Positions 1-13,614 of a DNA stretch of 64,000 bases are shown piece by piece. This DNA comes from Siphonodentalium dalli (taxonomy: Eukaryota > Mollusca > Scaphopoda > Gadilida > Siphonodentaliidae). The stretch is from NCBI GenBank assembly GCA_032622095.1, contig CP136069.1:2017462-2081461 (forward strand). Reading direction: 5' to 3'. The position numbers were made by a program, and so were the translations under genes. Numbering within the stretch: position 1 is the stretch's first letter; every line of letters begins with the position of its first letter. The notes below the pieces were generated by a model. It did no database searches. It was given only the letters and a program-made list of their open reading frames with translations, and was not told where the DNA came from.

Positions 1-1269
1 GGTTCAGTGTATCATGATATGTATAGTATCGTTGATCGTGTATCGTTATTAATATCGTATCATGAACAAGGGTATCGTTACATCCCTAGTTTAAAGTATA
101 CCGCGGCACCACCTCGCTTAGACTGTATTCTTCATGCGATGTTTATATGAACACTGGTTCAGTGTATCATGGTATGTATAGTATTGTTGATCATGTATCG
201 TGATTAATATCGTATCATGAACAAGTGTATCGTTACATCCCTAGTTTAAAGTATACCGCGGCACCACCTCGCTTAGACTGTATTCTTCATGCGATGTTTA
301 TATGAACACTGGTTCAGTGTATCATGATATGTATAGTATCGTTGATCATGTATCGTTATTAATATCGTATCATGAACAAGGGTATCGTTACATCTCTAGT
401 TTAAAGTATACCGCGGCACCACCTCGCTTAGACTGTATTAAAGTATACAGCGGCACCACCTCGCTTAGACTGTATTCTTCATGCGATGTTTATATGAACA
501 CTGGTTCAGTGTATCATGGTATGTATAGTATCGTTGATCATGTATCGTTATTAATATCGTATCATGAACAAGTGTATCGTTACATCTCTAGTTTAAAGTA
601 TACCGCGGCACCACCTCGCTTAGACTGCATTCTTCATGCGATGTTTATATGAACACTGGTTCAGTGTATCATGATATGTATAGTATCGTTGATCATGTAT
701 CGTTATTCATATCGTATCATGAACAAGGGTATCGTTACATCCCTAGTTTAAAGTATACCGCGGCACCACCTCGCTTAGACTGCATTCTTCATGCGATGTT
801 TATATGAACACTGGTTCAGTGTATCATGGTATGTATAGTATCGTTGATCATGTATCGTTATTCATATCGTATCATTAAAAAGGGTATCGTTACATCCCTA
901 GTTTAAAGTATACAGCGGCACCACCTCGCTTAGACTCCATTCTTCATGCGATGTTTATATGAACAGTGGTTCAGTGTATCATGATATGTATAGTATCGTT
1001 GATCGTGTATCGTTATTAATATCGTATCATGAACAAGGGTATCGTTACATCTCTAGTTTAAAGTATACAGCGGCACCACCTCGCTTAGACTGTATTCTTC
1101 ATGCGATGTTTATATGAACACTGATTCAGTGTATCATGATATGTATAGTATCGTTGATCTTGTATCGTTATTCATATCGTATCACGAACAAGGGTATCGT
1201 TACATCCCTAGTTTAAAGTATACCGCGGCACCACCTCGCTTAGACTGCATTCTTCATGCGATGTTTATA

Positions 1270-4200
1270 TGAACACTGGTTCAGTGTATCATGATATGTA
1301 TAGTATCGTTGATCGTGTATCGTTATTAATATCGTATCATGAACAAGTGTATCGTTACATCTCTAGTTTAAAGTATACAGCGGCACCACCTCGCTTAGAC
1401 TGGATTCTTCATGCGATGTTTATATGAACACTGGTTCAGTGTATCATGATATGTATAGTATCGTTGATCATGTATCGTTATTAATATCGTATCATGAACA
1501 AGGGTATCGTTACATCTCTAGTTTAAAGTATACAGCGGCACCACCTCGCTTAGACTGTATTCTTCATGCGATGTTTATATGAACACTGATTCAGTGTATC
1601 ATGATATGTATAGTATCGTTGATCTTGTATCGTTATTCATATCGTATCATGAACAAGGGTATCGTTACATCCCTAGTTTAAAGTATACAGCGGCACCACC
1701 TCCCTTAGACTGTATTCTTCATGCGATGTTTATATGAACACTGGTTCAGTGTATCATGATATGTATAGTATCGTTGATCTTGTATCGTTATTCATATCGT
1801 ATCATGAACAAGGGTATCGTTACATCCCTAGTTTAAAGTATACAGCGGCACCACCTCGCTTAGACTGCATTCTTCATGCGATGTTTATATGAACACTGGT
1901 TCAGTGTATCATGGTATGTATAGTATCGTTGATCGTGTATCGTGATTAATATCGTATCATGAACAAGGGTATCGTTACATCTCTAGTTTAAAGTATACCG
2001 CGGCACCACCTCGCTTAGACTGTATTAAAGTATACCGCGGCACCACCTCGCTTAGACTGTATTCTTCATGCGATGTTTATATGAACACTGGTTCAGTGTA
2101 TCATGGTATGTATAGTATCGTTGATCATGTATCGTTATTAATATCGTATCATGAACAAGGGTATCGTTACATCCCTAGTTTAAAGTATACAGCGGCACCA
2201 CCTCGCTAAGACTGTATTCTTCATGCGATGTTTATATGAACACTGGTTCAGTGTATCATGATATGTATAGTATCGTTGATCATGTATCGTTATTAATAAC
2301 GTATCATGAACAAGTGTATCGTTACATCCCTAGTTTAAAGTATACCGCGGCACCACCTCGCTTAGACTGCATTAAAGTATACCGCGGCACCACCTCGCTT
2401 AGACTGTATTCTTCATGCGATGTTTATATGAACACTGGTTCAGTGTATCATGATATGTGTAGTATTGTTGATCGTGTATCGTTATTAATATCGTATCATG
2501 AACAAGTGTTTCGTTACATCTCTAGTTTAAAGTATTCCGCGGCACCACCTCGCTTAGACTGTATTAAACTATACCTCGGCACCACCTCGCTTAGACTATA
2601 TTCTTCATGCGATGTTTATATGAACACTGGTTCAGTGTATCATGATATGTATAGTATTGTTGATCGTGTATCGTTATTAATATCGTACCATGAACAAGGG
2701 TATCGTTACATCTCTAGAGTAAAGTATACCGCGGCACCACCTCGCTTAGACTGTATTCTTCATGCGATGTTTATATGAACACTGGTTCAGTGTATCATGG
2801 TATGTATAGTATCGTTGATCATGTATCGTTATTCATATCGTATCATGAACAAGGGTATCGTTACATCTCTAGTTTAAAGTATACAGCGGCACCACCTCGC
2901 TTAGACTGTATTCTTCATGCGATGTTTATATGAACACTGGATCAGTGTATCATGGTGTGTATAGTATCGTTGATCATGTATCGTTATTAATAACGTATCA
3001 TGAACAAGTGTATCGTTACATCCCTAGTTTAAAGTATACCGCGGCACCACCTCGCTTAGACTGTATTAAAGTATACCACGGCACCACCTCGCTTAGACTG
3101 TATTCTTCATGCGATGTTTATATGAACACTGGTTCAGTGTATCATGGTGTGTATAGTATCGTTGATCGTGTATCGTTATTAATATCGTATCATGAACAAG
3201 GGTATCGTTACATCCCTAGTTTAAAGTATACAGCGGCACCAACTCGCTTAGACTGTATTCTTCATGCGATGTTTATATGAACACTGGTTCAGTGTATCAT
3301 GATATGTATAGTATCGTTGATCGTGTATCGTTATTAATATCGTATCATGAACAAGGGTATCGTTACATCCTTAGTTTAAAGTATACCGCGGCACCACCTC
3401 GCTTAGACTGCATTCTTCATGCGATGTTTATAAGAACACTGGTTCAGTGTATCATGATATGTATAGTATCGTTGATCGTGTATCGTTATTAATATCGTAT
3501 CATGAACAAGTGTATCGTTACATCTCTAGTTTAAAGTATACAGCGGCACCACCTCGCTTAGACTGGATTCTTCATGCGATGTTTATATGAACACTGGTTC
3601 AGTGTATCATGATATGTATAGTATCGTTGATCATGTATCGTTATTAATATCGTATCATGAACAAGGGTATCGTTACATCTCTAGTTTAAAGTATACAGCG
3701 GCACCACCTCGCTTAGACTGTATTCTTCATGCGATGTTTATATGAACACTGATTCAGTGTATCATGATATGTATAGTATCGTTGATCTTGTATCGTTATT
3801 CATATCGTATCATGAACAAGGGTATCGTTACATCCCTAGTTTAAAGTATACAGCGGCACCACCTCCCTTAGACTGTATTCTTCATGCGATGTTTATATGA
3901 ACACTGGTTCAGTGTATCATGATATGTATAGTATCGTTGATCTTGTATCGTTATTCATATCGTATCATGAACAAGGGTATCGTTACATCCCTAGTTTAAA
4001 GTATACAGCGGCACCACCTCGCTTAGACTGCATTCTTCATGCGATGTTTATATGAACACTGGTTCAGTGTATCATGGTATGTATAGTATCGTTGATCGTG
4101 TATCGTGATTAATATCGTATCATGAACAAGGGTATCGTTACATCTCTAGTTTAAAGTATACCGCGGCACCACCTCGCTTAGACTGTATTAAAGTATACCG

Positions 4201-5595
4201 CGGCACCACCTCGCTTAGACTGTATTCTTCATGCGATGTTTATATGAACACTGGTTCAGTGTATCATGGTATGTATAGTATCGTTGATCATGTATCGTTA
4301 TTAATATCGTATCATGAACAAGGGTATCGTTACATCCCTAGTTTAAAGTATACAGCGGCACCACCTCGCTAAGACTGTATTCTTCATGCGATGTTTATAT
4401 GAACACTGGTTCAGTGTATCATGATATGTATAGTATCGTTGATCATGTATCGTTATTAATAACGTATCATGAACAAGTGTATCGTTACATCCCTAGTTTA
4501 AAGTATACCGCGGCACCACCTCGCTTAGACTGCATTAAAGTATACCGCGGCACCACCTCGCTTAGACTGTATTCTTCATGCGATGTTTATATGAACACTG
4601 GTTCAGTGTATCATGATATGTGTAGTATTGTTGATCGTGTATCGTTATTAATATCGTATCATGAACAAGTGTTTCGTTACATCTCTAGTTTAAAGTATTC
4701 CGCGGCACCACCTCGCTTAGACTGTATTAAACTATACCTCGGCACCACCTCGCTTAGACTATATTCTTCATGCGATGTTTATATGAACACTGGTTCAGTG
4801 TATCATGATATGTATAGTATTGTTGATCGTGTATCGTTATTAATATCGTACCATGAACAAGGGTATCGTTACATCTCTAGAGTAAAGTATACCGCGGCAC
4901 CACCTCGCTTAGACTGTATTCTTCATGCGATGTTTATATGAACACTGGTTCAGTGTATCATGGTATGTATAGTATCGTTGATCATGTATCGTTATTCATA
5001 TCGTATCATGAACAAGGGTATCGTTACATCTCTAGTTTAAAGTATACAGCGGCACCACCTCGCTTAGACTGTATTCTTCATGCGATGTTTATATGAACAC
5101 TGGATCAGTGTATCATGGTGTGTATAGTATCGTTGATCATGTATCGTTATTAATAACGTATCATGAACAAGTGTATCGTTACATCCCTAGTTTAAAGTAT
5201 ACCGCGGCACCACCTCGCTTAGACTGTATTAAAGTATACCACGGCACCACCTCGCTTAGACTGTATTCTTCATGCGATGTTTATATGAACACTGGTTCAG
5301 TGTATCATGGTGTGTATAGTATCGTTGATCGTGTATCGTTATTAATATCGTATCATGAACAAGGGTATCGTTACATCCCTAGTTTAAAGTATACAGCGGC
5401 ACCAACTCGCTTAGACTGTATTCTTCATGCGATGTTTATATGAACACTGGTTCAGTGTATCATGATATGTATAGTATCGTTGATCGTGTATCGTTATTAA
5501 TATCGTATCATGAACAAGGGTATCGTTACATCCCTAGTTTAAAGTATACCGCGGCACCACCTCGCTTAGACTGTATTCTTCATGCGATGTTTATA
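1270..5595. repeat. 2,163-bp higher-order tandem duplication within the satellite
   Basis: Positions 1,270-3,432 and 3,433-5,595 are near-identical multi-unit blocks with an offset of 2,163 bp. They share rare variants such as the TGGATTC change, the TAATAACG variant and the CTATACCTCGG variant at the same relative places. A few differences appear in the last unit (3,277 onward versus 5,440 onward). A smaller step of 502 bp links 5,093-5,594 to 5,595-6,096. Confidence 0.9.
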
Positions 5596-6288
5596 TGAAC
5601 ACTGGTTCAGTGTATCATGGTGTGTATAGTATCGTTGATCATGTATCGTTATTAATAACGTATCATGAACAAGTGTATCGTTACATCCCTAGTTTAAAGT
5701 ATACCGCGGCACCACCTCGCTTAGACTGTATTAAAGTATACCACGGCACCACCTCGCTTAGACTGTATTCTTCATGCGATGTTTATATGAACACTGGTTC
5801 AGTGTATCATGGTATGTATAGTATCGTTGATCATGTATCGTTATTCATATCGTATCATGAACAAGGGTATCGTTACATCTCTAGTTTAAAGTATACAGCG
5901 GCACCAACTCGCTTAGACTGTATTCTTCATGCGATGTTTATATGAACACTGGTTCAGTGTATCATGATATGTATAGTATCGTTGATCGTGTATCGTTATT
6001 AATAACGTATCATGAACAAGTGTATCGTTACATCCCTAGTTTAAAGTATACCGCGGCACCACCTCGCTTAGACTGTATTAATGTATACCACGGCACCACC
6101 TCGCTTAGACTGTATTCTTCATGCGATGTTTATATGAACACTGGTTCAGTGTATCATGGTGTGTATAGTATCGTTGATCGTGTATCGTTATTAATATCGT
6201 ATCATGAACAAGGGTATCGTTACATCCCTAGTTTAAAGTATACAGCGGCACCAACTCGCTTAGACTGTATTCTTCATGCGATGTTTAT

Positions 6289-8070
6289 ATGAACACTGGT
6301 TCAGTGTATCATGGTATGTATAGTATTGTTGATCATGTATCGTGATTAATATCGTATCATGAACAAGTGTATCGTTACATCCCTAGTTTAAAGTATACCG
6401 CGGCACCACCTCGCTTAGACTGTATTCTTCATGCGATGTTTATATGAACACTGGTTCAGTGTATCATGATATGTATAGTATCGTTGATCATGTATCGTTA
6501 TTAATATCGTACCATGAACAAGGGTATCGTTACATCTCTAGTTTAAAGTATACCGCGGCACCACCTCGCTTAGACTGTATTAAAGTATACAGCGGCACCA
6601 CCTCGCTTAGACTGTATTCTTCATGCGATGTTTATATGAACACTGGTTCAGTGTATCATGGTATGTATAGTATCGTTGATCATGTATCGTTATTAATATT
6701 GTATCATGAACAAGTGTATCGTTACATCTCTAGTTTAAAGTATACCGCGGCACCACCTCGCTTAGACTGCATTCTTCATGCGATGTTTATATGAACACTG
6801 GTTCAGTGTATCATGATATGTATAGTATCGTTGATCATGTATCGTTATTCATATCGTATCATGAACAAGGGTATCGTTACATCCCTAGTTTAAAGTATAC
6901 CGCGGCACCACCTCGCTTCGACTGCATTCTTCATGCGATGTTTATATGAACACTGGTTCAGTGTATCATGATATGTATAGTATCGTTGATCGTGTATCGT
7001 TATTAATATCGTATCATGAACAAGGGTATCGTTACATCTCTAGTTTAAAGTATACAGCGGCACCACCTCGCTTAGACTGTATTCTTCATGCGATGTTTAT
7101 ATGAACACTGATTCAGTGTATCATGATATGTATAGTATCGTTGATCTTGTATCGTTATTCATATCGTATCACGAACAAGGGTATCGTTACATCCCTAGTT
7201 TAAAGTATACCGCGGCACCACCTCGCTTAGACTGCATTCTTCATGCGATGTTTATATGAACACTGGTTCAGTGTATCATGATATGTATAGTATCGTTGAT
7301 CGTGTATCGTTATTAATATCGTATCATGAACAAGTGTATCGTTACATCTCTAGTTTAAAGTATACAGCAGCACCACCTCGCTTAGACTGGATTCTTCATG
7401 CGATGTTTATATGAACACTGGTTCAGTGTATCATGATATGTATAGTATCGTTGATCATGTATCGTTATTAATATCGTATCATGAACAAGGGTATCGTTAC
7501 ATCTCTAGTTTAAAGTATACAGCGGCACCACCTCGCTTAGACTGTATTCTTCATGCGATGTTTATATGAACACTGATTCAGTGTATCATGATATGTATAG
7601 TATCGTTGATCTTGTATCGTTATTCATATCGTATCATGAACAAGGGTATCGTTACATCCCTAGTTTAAAGTATACAGCGGCACCACCTCCCTTAGACTGT
7701 ATTCTTCATGCGATGTTTATATGAACACTGGTTCAGTGTATCATGATATGTATAGTATCGTTGATCTTGTATCGTTATTCATATCGTATCATGAACAAGG
7801 GTATCGTTACATCCCTAGTTTAAAGTATACAGCGGCACCACCTCGCTTAGACTGCATTCTTCATGCGATGTTTATATGAACACTGGTTCAGTGTATCATG
7901 GTATGTATAGTATCGTTGATCGTGTATCGTGATTAATATCGTATCATGAACAAGGGTATCGTTACATCTCTAGTTTAAAGTATACAGCGGCACCACCTCG
8001 CTTAGACTGTATTAAAGTATACCGCAGCACCACCTCGCTTAGACTGTATTCTTCATGCGATGTTTATATG
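6289..8070. repeat. Third copy of a higher-order satellite block
   Basis: This stretch repeats 147-2,080. The offset is 6,142 bp at the start (302 pairs with 6,444) and 5,987 bp from about 966 onward (1,114 pairs with 7,101). The change of 155 bp means exactly one unit was lost from this copy or gained in the other. It also contains the 1,270-2,030 segment seen at 3,433, so that segment occurs three times. Confidence 0.85.
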
Positions 8071-10098
8071 AACACTGGTTCAGTGTATCATGGTATGTAT
8101 AGTATCGTTGATCATGTATCGTTATTCATATCGTATCATGAACAAGGGTATCGTTACATCTCTAGTTTAAAGTATACCGATTCACCACCTCGCTAAGACT
8201 GTATTCTTCATGCGATGTTTATATGAACACTGGTTCAGTGTATCATGGTACGTATAGTATCGTTGATCATGATTCATATCGTATCATGAACAAGTGTATC
8301 GTTACATCCCTAGTTTAAAGTATACCGCGACACCACCTCGCTTAGACTGTATTAAAGTATACCGCGGCACCACCTCGCTTAGACTGTATTAAAGTATACC
8401 GCGGCACCATCTCGCTTAGACTGTATTCTTCATGCGATGTTTATATGAACACTGATTCAGTGTATCATGGTATTTATAGTATCGTTGATCATGTATCCTT
8501 ATTCATATCGTATCATGAACAAGGGTATCGTTACATCCCTAGTTTAAAGTATACCGCGGCACCACCTCGCTTACACTGCATTCTTCATGCGATGTTTATA
8601 TGAACACTGGTTCAATGTATCATGATATGTATAGTATCGTTGATCATGTATCGTTATTCATATCGTATCATGATGAACAAGGGTATCGTTACATTCCTAG
8701 TTTAAAGTATACTGCGGCACCACCTCGCTTAGACTGGATTCTTCATGCGATGTTTATATGAACACTGGTTCAGTGTATCATGATATGTATAGTATTGTTG
8801 ATCATGTATCGCGATTAATATCGTATCACGAACAAGGGTATCGTTACATCCCTAGTTTAAAGTATACAGCGGCACCACCTCCCTTAGACTGTATTCTTCA
8901 TGCGAAGTTTATATGAACACTGGTTCAGTGTATCATGATATGTATAGTATCGTTGATCGTGTATCGTTATTCATATCGTATCATGAACAAGTGTATCGTT
9001 ACATCCCTAGTTTAAAGTATACCGCGGCACCACCTCGCTTAGACTGCATTCTTCATGCGATATTTATATGAACACTGGTTCAGTGTATCATGATAAGTAT
9101 AGTATCGTTGATCGTGTATCGTTATTCATATCGTATCATGAACAAGGGTATCGTTTTATACATAGTTTAAAGTATACCGCGGCACCACCTCGCTGAGACT
9201 GCATTCTTCATGCGATGTTTATATGAACAGTGGTTCAGTGTATCATGATATGTATAGTATCGTTGGTAATGTATCGTTATTCATATTGTATCATGAACAA
9301 GTGTATCGTTACATCCCTAGTTTAAAGTATACCGCGGCACCACCTCGCTTAGACTGTATTCTTCATGCGATGTTTATATGAACACTGGTTCAGTGTATCA
9401 TGGTACGTATATTATCGTTGATCATGTATCGTGATTCATATCGTATCATGAACAAGGGTATCGTTACAGCCCTAGTTTAAAGTATACAGCGGCACCACCT
9501 CGCTGAGACTGTATTCTTCGTGCGATGTTTATATGAACACTGGTTCAGTGTATCATGGTATGTATAGTATCGTTGATCATGTATCGTTATTCATATCGTA
9601 TCATGAACAAGGGTATCGTTACAGCCCTAGTTTAAAGTATACAGCGGCACCACCTCGCTTAGACTGTATTCTTCATGCGATGTTTATATTAGTTCAGTGT
9701 ATCATGGTATGTATAGTATCGTTGATCATGTATCGTTATTAATATCGTATCATGAACAAGGGTATCGTTACATCCCTAGTTTAAAGTATACAGCGGCACC
9801 ACCTCGCTTAGACTGCACTCTTCATGCGATGTTTATATGAACACTGTTTCAGTGTATCATGATATGTATAGTATCGTTGATCATGTATCGTGATTCATAT
9901 CGCATCACGAACAAGGGTATCGTTACAGCCCTAGTTTAAAGTATACCGCGCCACCACCTCGCTTAGAGTGCACTCTTCATGTGATGTTTATATGAACACT
10001 GGTTCAGTGTATCATGGTATGTATAGTATCGTTGATCATGTATCATGATTCATATCGTATCACGAACAAGGGTATCGTTACAGCCCTAGTTTTAAGTA

Positions 10099-10260
10099 CT
10101 CTCTGCAAACTACTGTGTAGGTAGAATGCCATTGGCACTGGACACATGGTGTGTACCTCCAATATCTATACATTATTGTATACATGTGTATACACATGTT
10201 GTGTATGTTTTTCTATATTTACACATATATGTGTAAACACTTGAACATATATGTGTATCG
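10099..10260. repeat. Left terminal and subterminal TGTGTA-rich region
   Basis: Starts with the CTCTCT terminus and contains repeated words related to TACACATATATGTGTA, several of them palindromic. It mirrors the right end at 21,580-22,027. Clustered subterminal words of this sort are typical transposase-binding or end-recognition sequence, which is an inference here. Confidence 0.6.
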
Positions 10261-11230
10261 AGTACCGGTATTGGCCAGGCATGCGCACTGATAAAACTCC
10301 ATCTACACGCGTTAATCATGGTAGCCATATTGGTTCGTTGGTGTTGATCACAGTTTCGACTCCAATAAGGACCAAGACCACTGAATTTGAGCCGTTATAC
10401 AAGAATATTTTTAGTAAAGGTGAGAATATTTATGCAAACATACGAAGAACGTAAAGATACTTCGTACAGAATGTTGATTGAAGGTAAATTCGACGAAACA
10501 GTAGGCTAATGCTAATTCGGGAATTTACACTCGACTCATCATCAATTGGTAATGTTATTTTATACTAGTTGGAACTAATAACTATATATCCAAGTTTCAA
10601 AAGTTATTTAGTCTAGTATGGAAGCCGGAAGCCGGTAAATGTATCGAACAAATGTGTCCGGAAATTACCTTTCCCTGCGACCAACCTTGACCTTTCTATT
10701 TCTGCCGTAAACATTCGCATAATTTCGTGTTCGATAACACGTATACTGCACTTTCTGCAGTATTATTCCTTAAATTATACTCAGTTCTCAACAATGTGAA
10801 GTATGCTTACATATTAATTTTTCTAAATGAAAAAAACTCCAACAGGCTGTCACTCACTGACTGTGTAAAGTGTGTTCACTGGCAACATGCACGCACAGCC
10901 ACAGGCATTCTGAAACTTTCAAAGTTTCACTGAAAGTTCTGTCGAGTTCTGAACAGTGAGTGATAAATAGTTCTAATACATTTATATTATTTATTAATAT
11001 CTGCCTATAAGTGAACATTCAGACGACCATGATACAATCGTATATGACAGCTGACTGACGTAAGTGGAGGAATCGTGGCCCGATGAGATCATGATTGCGA
11101 TGTTGAAATCATGTTGTCGAACATGATGATATCGAACTAGTACTCGAACCCGCTGGACTTTCAGACAAAACAATTGGCACCACGTTGTATTTGCCATTCG
11201 GCCGCGGAGTCGAAGAGTTTGTAACTGTAG
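10261..11230. other. No gene seen; AT-rich unique-looking sequence
   Basis: Only short open frames, with no recognisable motifs. Nothing here supports a gene, an RNA or a complete repeat. Confidence 0.5.
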
Positions 11231-11245
11231 CAGTTGAGCACTGCA

Positions 11246-11480
11246 GCTGAACGGCAAGTGAACCGCGGCCGAACAGCAAGTACACCACGGCCGAACGGCA
11301 AGTATATACACTGCGGCCGAATGGCAAGGCACCATGGCCGAAAGGCAACTACAATGGGGCCGAATGGCATGTACAACATGGTTATATTTCTAGTTTGTAT
11401 CGTCTTTTTTCAGTTTAATGAACGTACACCGTGGCAACTACATGTACACCATGGCCGAATGCAAGTACACTGCGGCTAGG
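11246..11480. repeat. Degenerate 21-26-bp minisatellite, GGCCGAAYGGCAAG core
   Basis: The core CGGCCGAACGGCAAG and variants recur about six times from 11,246 to 11,380, separated by short AT/CA spacers. Single further copies lie near 11,450 and 11,470. It is locally GC-rich against an AT-rich background. Overlapping open frames on both strands simply follow the repeat. Confidence 0.75.
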
Positions 11481-11499
11481 GTCCGGCGAATTAGATATT

Positions 11500-11548
11500 T
11501 TGATCGAATCGAATTCACGAAATCGAATCGAATATCGAATCGAATGAT
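11500..11548. repeat. TCGAA-rich simple repeat
   Basis: An imperfect run of ATCGAATCGAAT-type words. A related run lies at 13,121-13,172. Confidence 0.8.
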
Positions 11549-11869
11549 ATATGTGTGTTGCTTCTCAATTAGGCATGTTTTGTTAACGATTTGTGAAACG
11601 TTCTATGAACTACATGCATCAAGTTCCATCACAACTTATGTGGCGATGAACCGTCGTTTGAGATACTATTACCTTCGATTTATAATTGTCGAGAAAAAAA
11701 AACAAATTAAAACGTCCATGCTGCCATCACAACAATTAATATATTACTACTAAACGGATTATCGGAACTAAAATCACGCAAAATTTATATAGTCTGCATG
11801 TACATGCAAAATTGCAATTCGGCATTCGGAAACACTCGTTGTTATAAACTTGAAGACGCAACAACAGTC

Positions 11870-11998
11870 GCAGGGTAGATGATTCCATAGATGGGTAGTT
11901 GTCCCAGATGCTTGCGTTTTATACACCATGTTGCATTCATCACACGTGTAAGTCCCTGCACTGCCTGAAGCTTTATCATGTTTAAAGTACGTACTCAA
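11870..11998 (-). pseudogene. BED-type zinc-finger fragment
   Basis: The minus-strand frame from 11,998 begins with an aromatic pair (STYFKHD), then CDEC about 19 residues in, and ends the finger with THLWNHL. This is the order of a BED finger (aromatics, C-x2-C, then a histidine pair after T-T-x-L), the DNA-binding module of many hAT-type transposases and ZBED proteins. After the finger the reading frame becomes low-quality and stops near 11,774. The upstream side is cut by the end of a TTAA-flanked foldback element starting near 11,986, so no start codon or preceding exon is visible. It is best read as a transposase or ZBED relic, probably inactive. The assignment rests on motif spacing only. 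Confidence 0.5.
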
Positions 11999-12635
11999 TC
12001 CAAACAGAGGGTCCCCATCTCAACAGATTCCAACAACAACAATCCGATCAGAGGGTCCTATATTCAGCCTTCATAATTGGCTACGGACGGCAATCGGCAA
12101 TGCCGAAGCCATTTGCTGAAGTAAACTAGGCCACGGTAAATGGATTGCCGAAGCCAGACAATCTGAATTAAAAGGGCTGTATATTACTATTTCTTTGGCT
12201 TTGGGGGTAAAAAATATTTGATTCGAGTCGAGGAACCCATCAAACAAAGCACATAGTTATTAGATATTGATTTTTGAAATTTGTTATTTACTCGAGATGA
12301 GTACTAATAATTTTTGAAATTTGTTATTTACTCGAGATGAGTACTAATAATTGCCGCCTTCAACTGCCATAATCTGCTCGGGATGTGTACACCAAAATCT
12401 ATTCAAACAGACAAGGATGGATAACTCTAAAATCAAGTGGTAATAATAATGCAATTTTGACTGAGTTCTGGGCCAGAAAGTATTCCCGATAATGAAAAAT
12501 AATAGATTTCTAAAATCGATATCTAACAAATCTGAGCTTTGACGGGTGACTTCCTCGACTCGAATCAAATATTTTTGATCCCCCCCGAAGCCATTGAAAT
12601 AGTAATTGAGAGGAGTTTTATCGGATTGAGTACCT
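11986..12635. mobile_element. TTAA-flanked foldback element, copy A
   Basis: Bounded by TTAA at 11,982-11,985 and 12,636-12,639. The right end reads GATTGAGTACCT before TTAA, and the left end has GTACTCAATCC. A second inverted stretch inside (12,180-12,300 versus 12,510-12,640) carries TTTGATTCGAGTCGAGGAA and its complement, giving long internal foldback potential. At 650 bp it is longer than copies B and D (about 400 bp), and 12,300-12,345 repeats the 31-bp segment before it. Confidence 0.65.
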
Positions 12636-12639
12636 TTAA

Positions 12640-13614
12640 AATAAACATGAATGACTGTCGACATTTTGTCCAGTGTAAACGAAAGCTCCGAAACTGAAAT
12701 ACAACTTCAAAAGAAAACACCGCCAAAATGCTCTTTTCAAAACCGGGAACACGTGTTGTTTACAGTCTCAACGATATTACATAACGCGGAATCTGAGACG
12801 GATATACGATGGATAACGCTATCGGTTGCTCAGTCTCATAGCAACCCATAGCTACTCGCGTCGTCGGTCCATCGGCAATCTCCGAGCTTTTTACTTCCAT
12901 TTTAAAGCTATAATTCCCGTCGTATTTAGTCGTCCTATAGTGGCTAATTGCTGGCTATAATTATATTTAATAGCATGCGAACATCCGCGATGTAGAATAA
13001 GAATTATTAGGTGTATATATACATAATTTTCTGGAATTAAATGCGACAAAAACAGCTAAGATCGACATGTGTACTTACATTTCTGTCAAAGTATATTTGA
13101 AATTTCGAGTTGGCAATTTCGACTCGAATTCGAATCGAATTTGACTTTCGAATCGAATATCGAATATTCGCAGGAGCCTAACTGCGGCCCAACTGTAGTT
13201 AGTATGTGGAGCATCGGTGTAGAAGGTTTTGCATTTTGGCCGCGGTGGCAACGCTAACCACACCATGGTTAAGTAGTGGAGACTTGTTTTGTCAAGCTGA
13301 GTAGGTTGTTTGTATAGCATGTGATTGACTACCCTGCGATCTTTCCAGCCAAAATTTTTATGTATACACGACTGCGATTACGTCACAAGTGGATACGACA
13401 CAATTTTTAATCTAAAATCAAACGGTGCTTGATATTATTTCTTGACTTGTGATTTTGACGTGAGCATGCGCAGTCTAACTATCGGTTACTTCCTACGACG
13501 AAAATCCTTCCACTTACCGGTATGATTGAATCGTGGTTGTCTGAAAGCTCACTAAGTAGATAATATTATTTCATTTCCAATTTCCAACAACACCTAATTT
13601 CGAATTAATGGAAT
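12640..13614. other. No gene seen; TCGAA-rich run at 13,121-13,172
   Basis: Mostly AT-rich sequence with short random frames. 13,121-13,172 is a TCGAA-rich simple repeat. 13,175-13,260 has a GGCCGCGG-containing segment faintly similar, in inverted orientation, to the minisatellite at 11.25-11.48 kb. Confidence 0.5.

Larger units (their letters stand above)
1..10098. repeat. 155-bp satellite array, left block
   Basis: Tandem array running off the left edge. The base unit is 155 bp (for example ATG-to-ATG spacing 147 to 302). A second class is 192 bp because a 37-bp piece ending in GACTGTATT is duplicated inside the unit, as around 437-473, 2,027, 2,371, 3,066, 4,189 and 6,581; near 8,352-8,425 the piece is present twice more. 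Units differ by a few substitutions at fixed positions. Roughly 60 or more units are present. Divergence rises towards the right (8.2-10.1 kb), with small deletions such as at 8,270 and 9,690. No gene is credible here: the open frames are by-products of the repeat. Confidence 0.97.

Noticed and set aside
302-9742. Repeated ATG-initiated frames of 67-180 codons in the satellite
   Set aside because: They arise from the repeat arithmetic (155- and 192-bp units), lack any domain, and are identical copies of non-coding satellite sequence.
1-10098. CRISPR-like array
   Set aside because: There are no unique spacers between repeats; units are contiguous and the DNA is eukaryotic.
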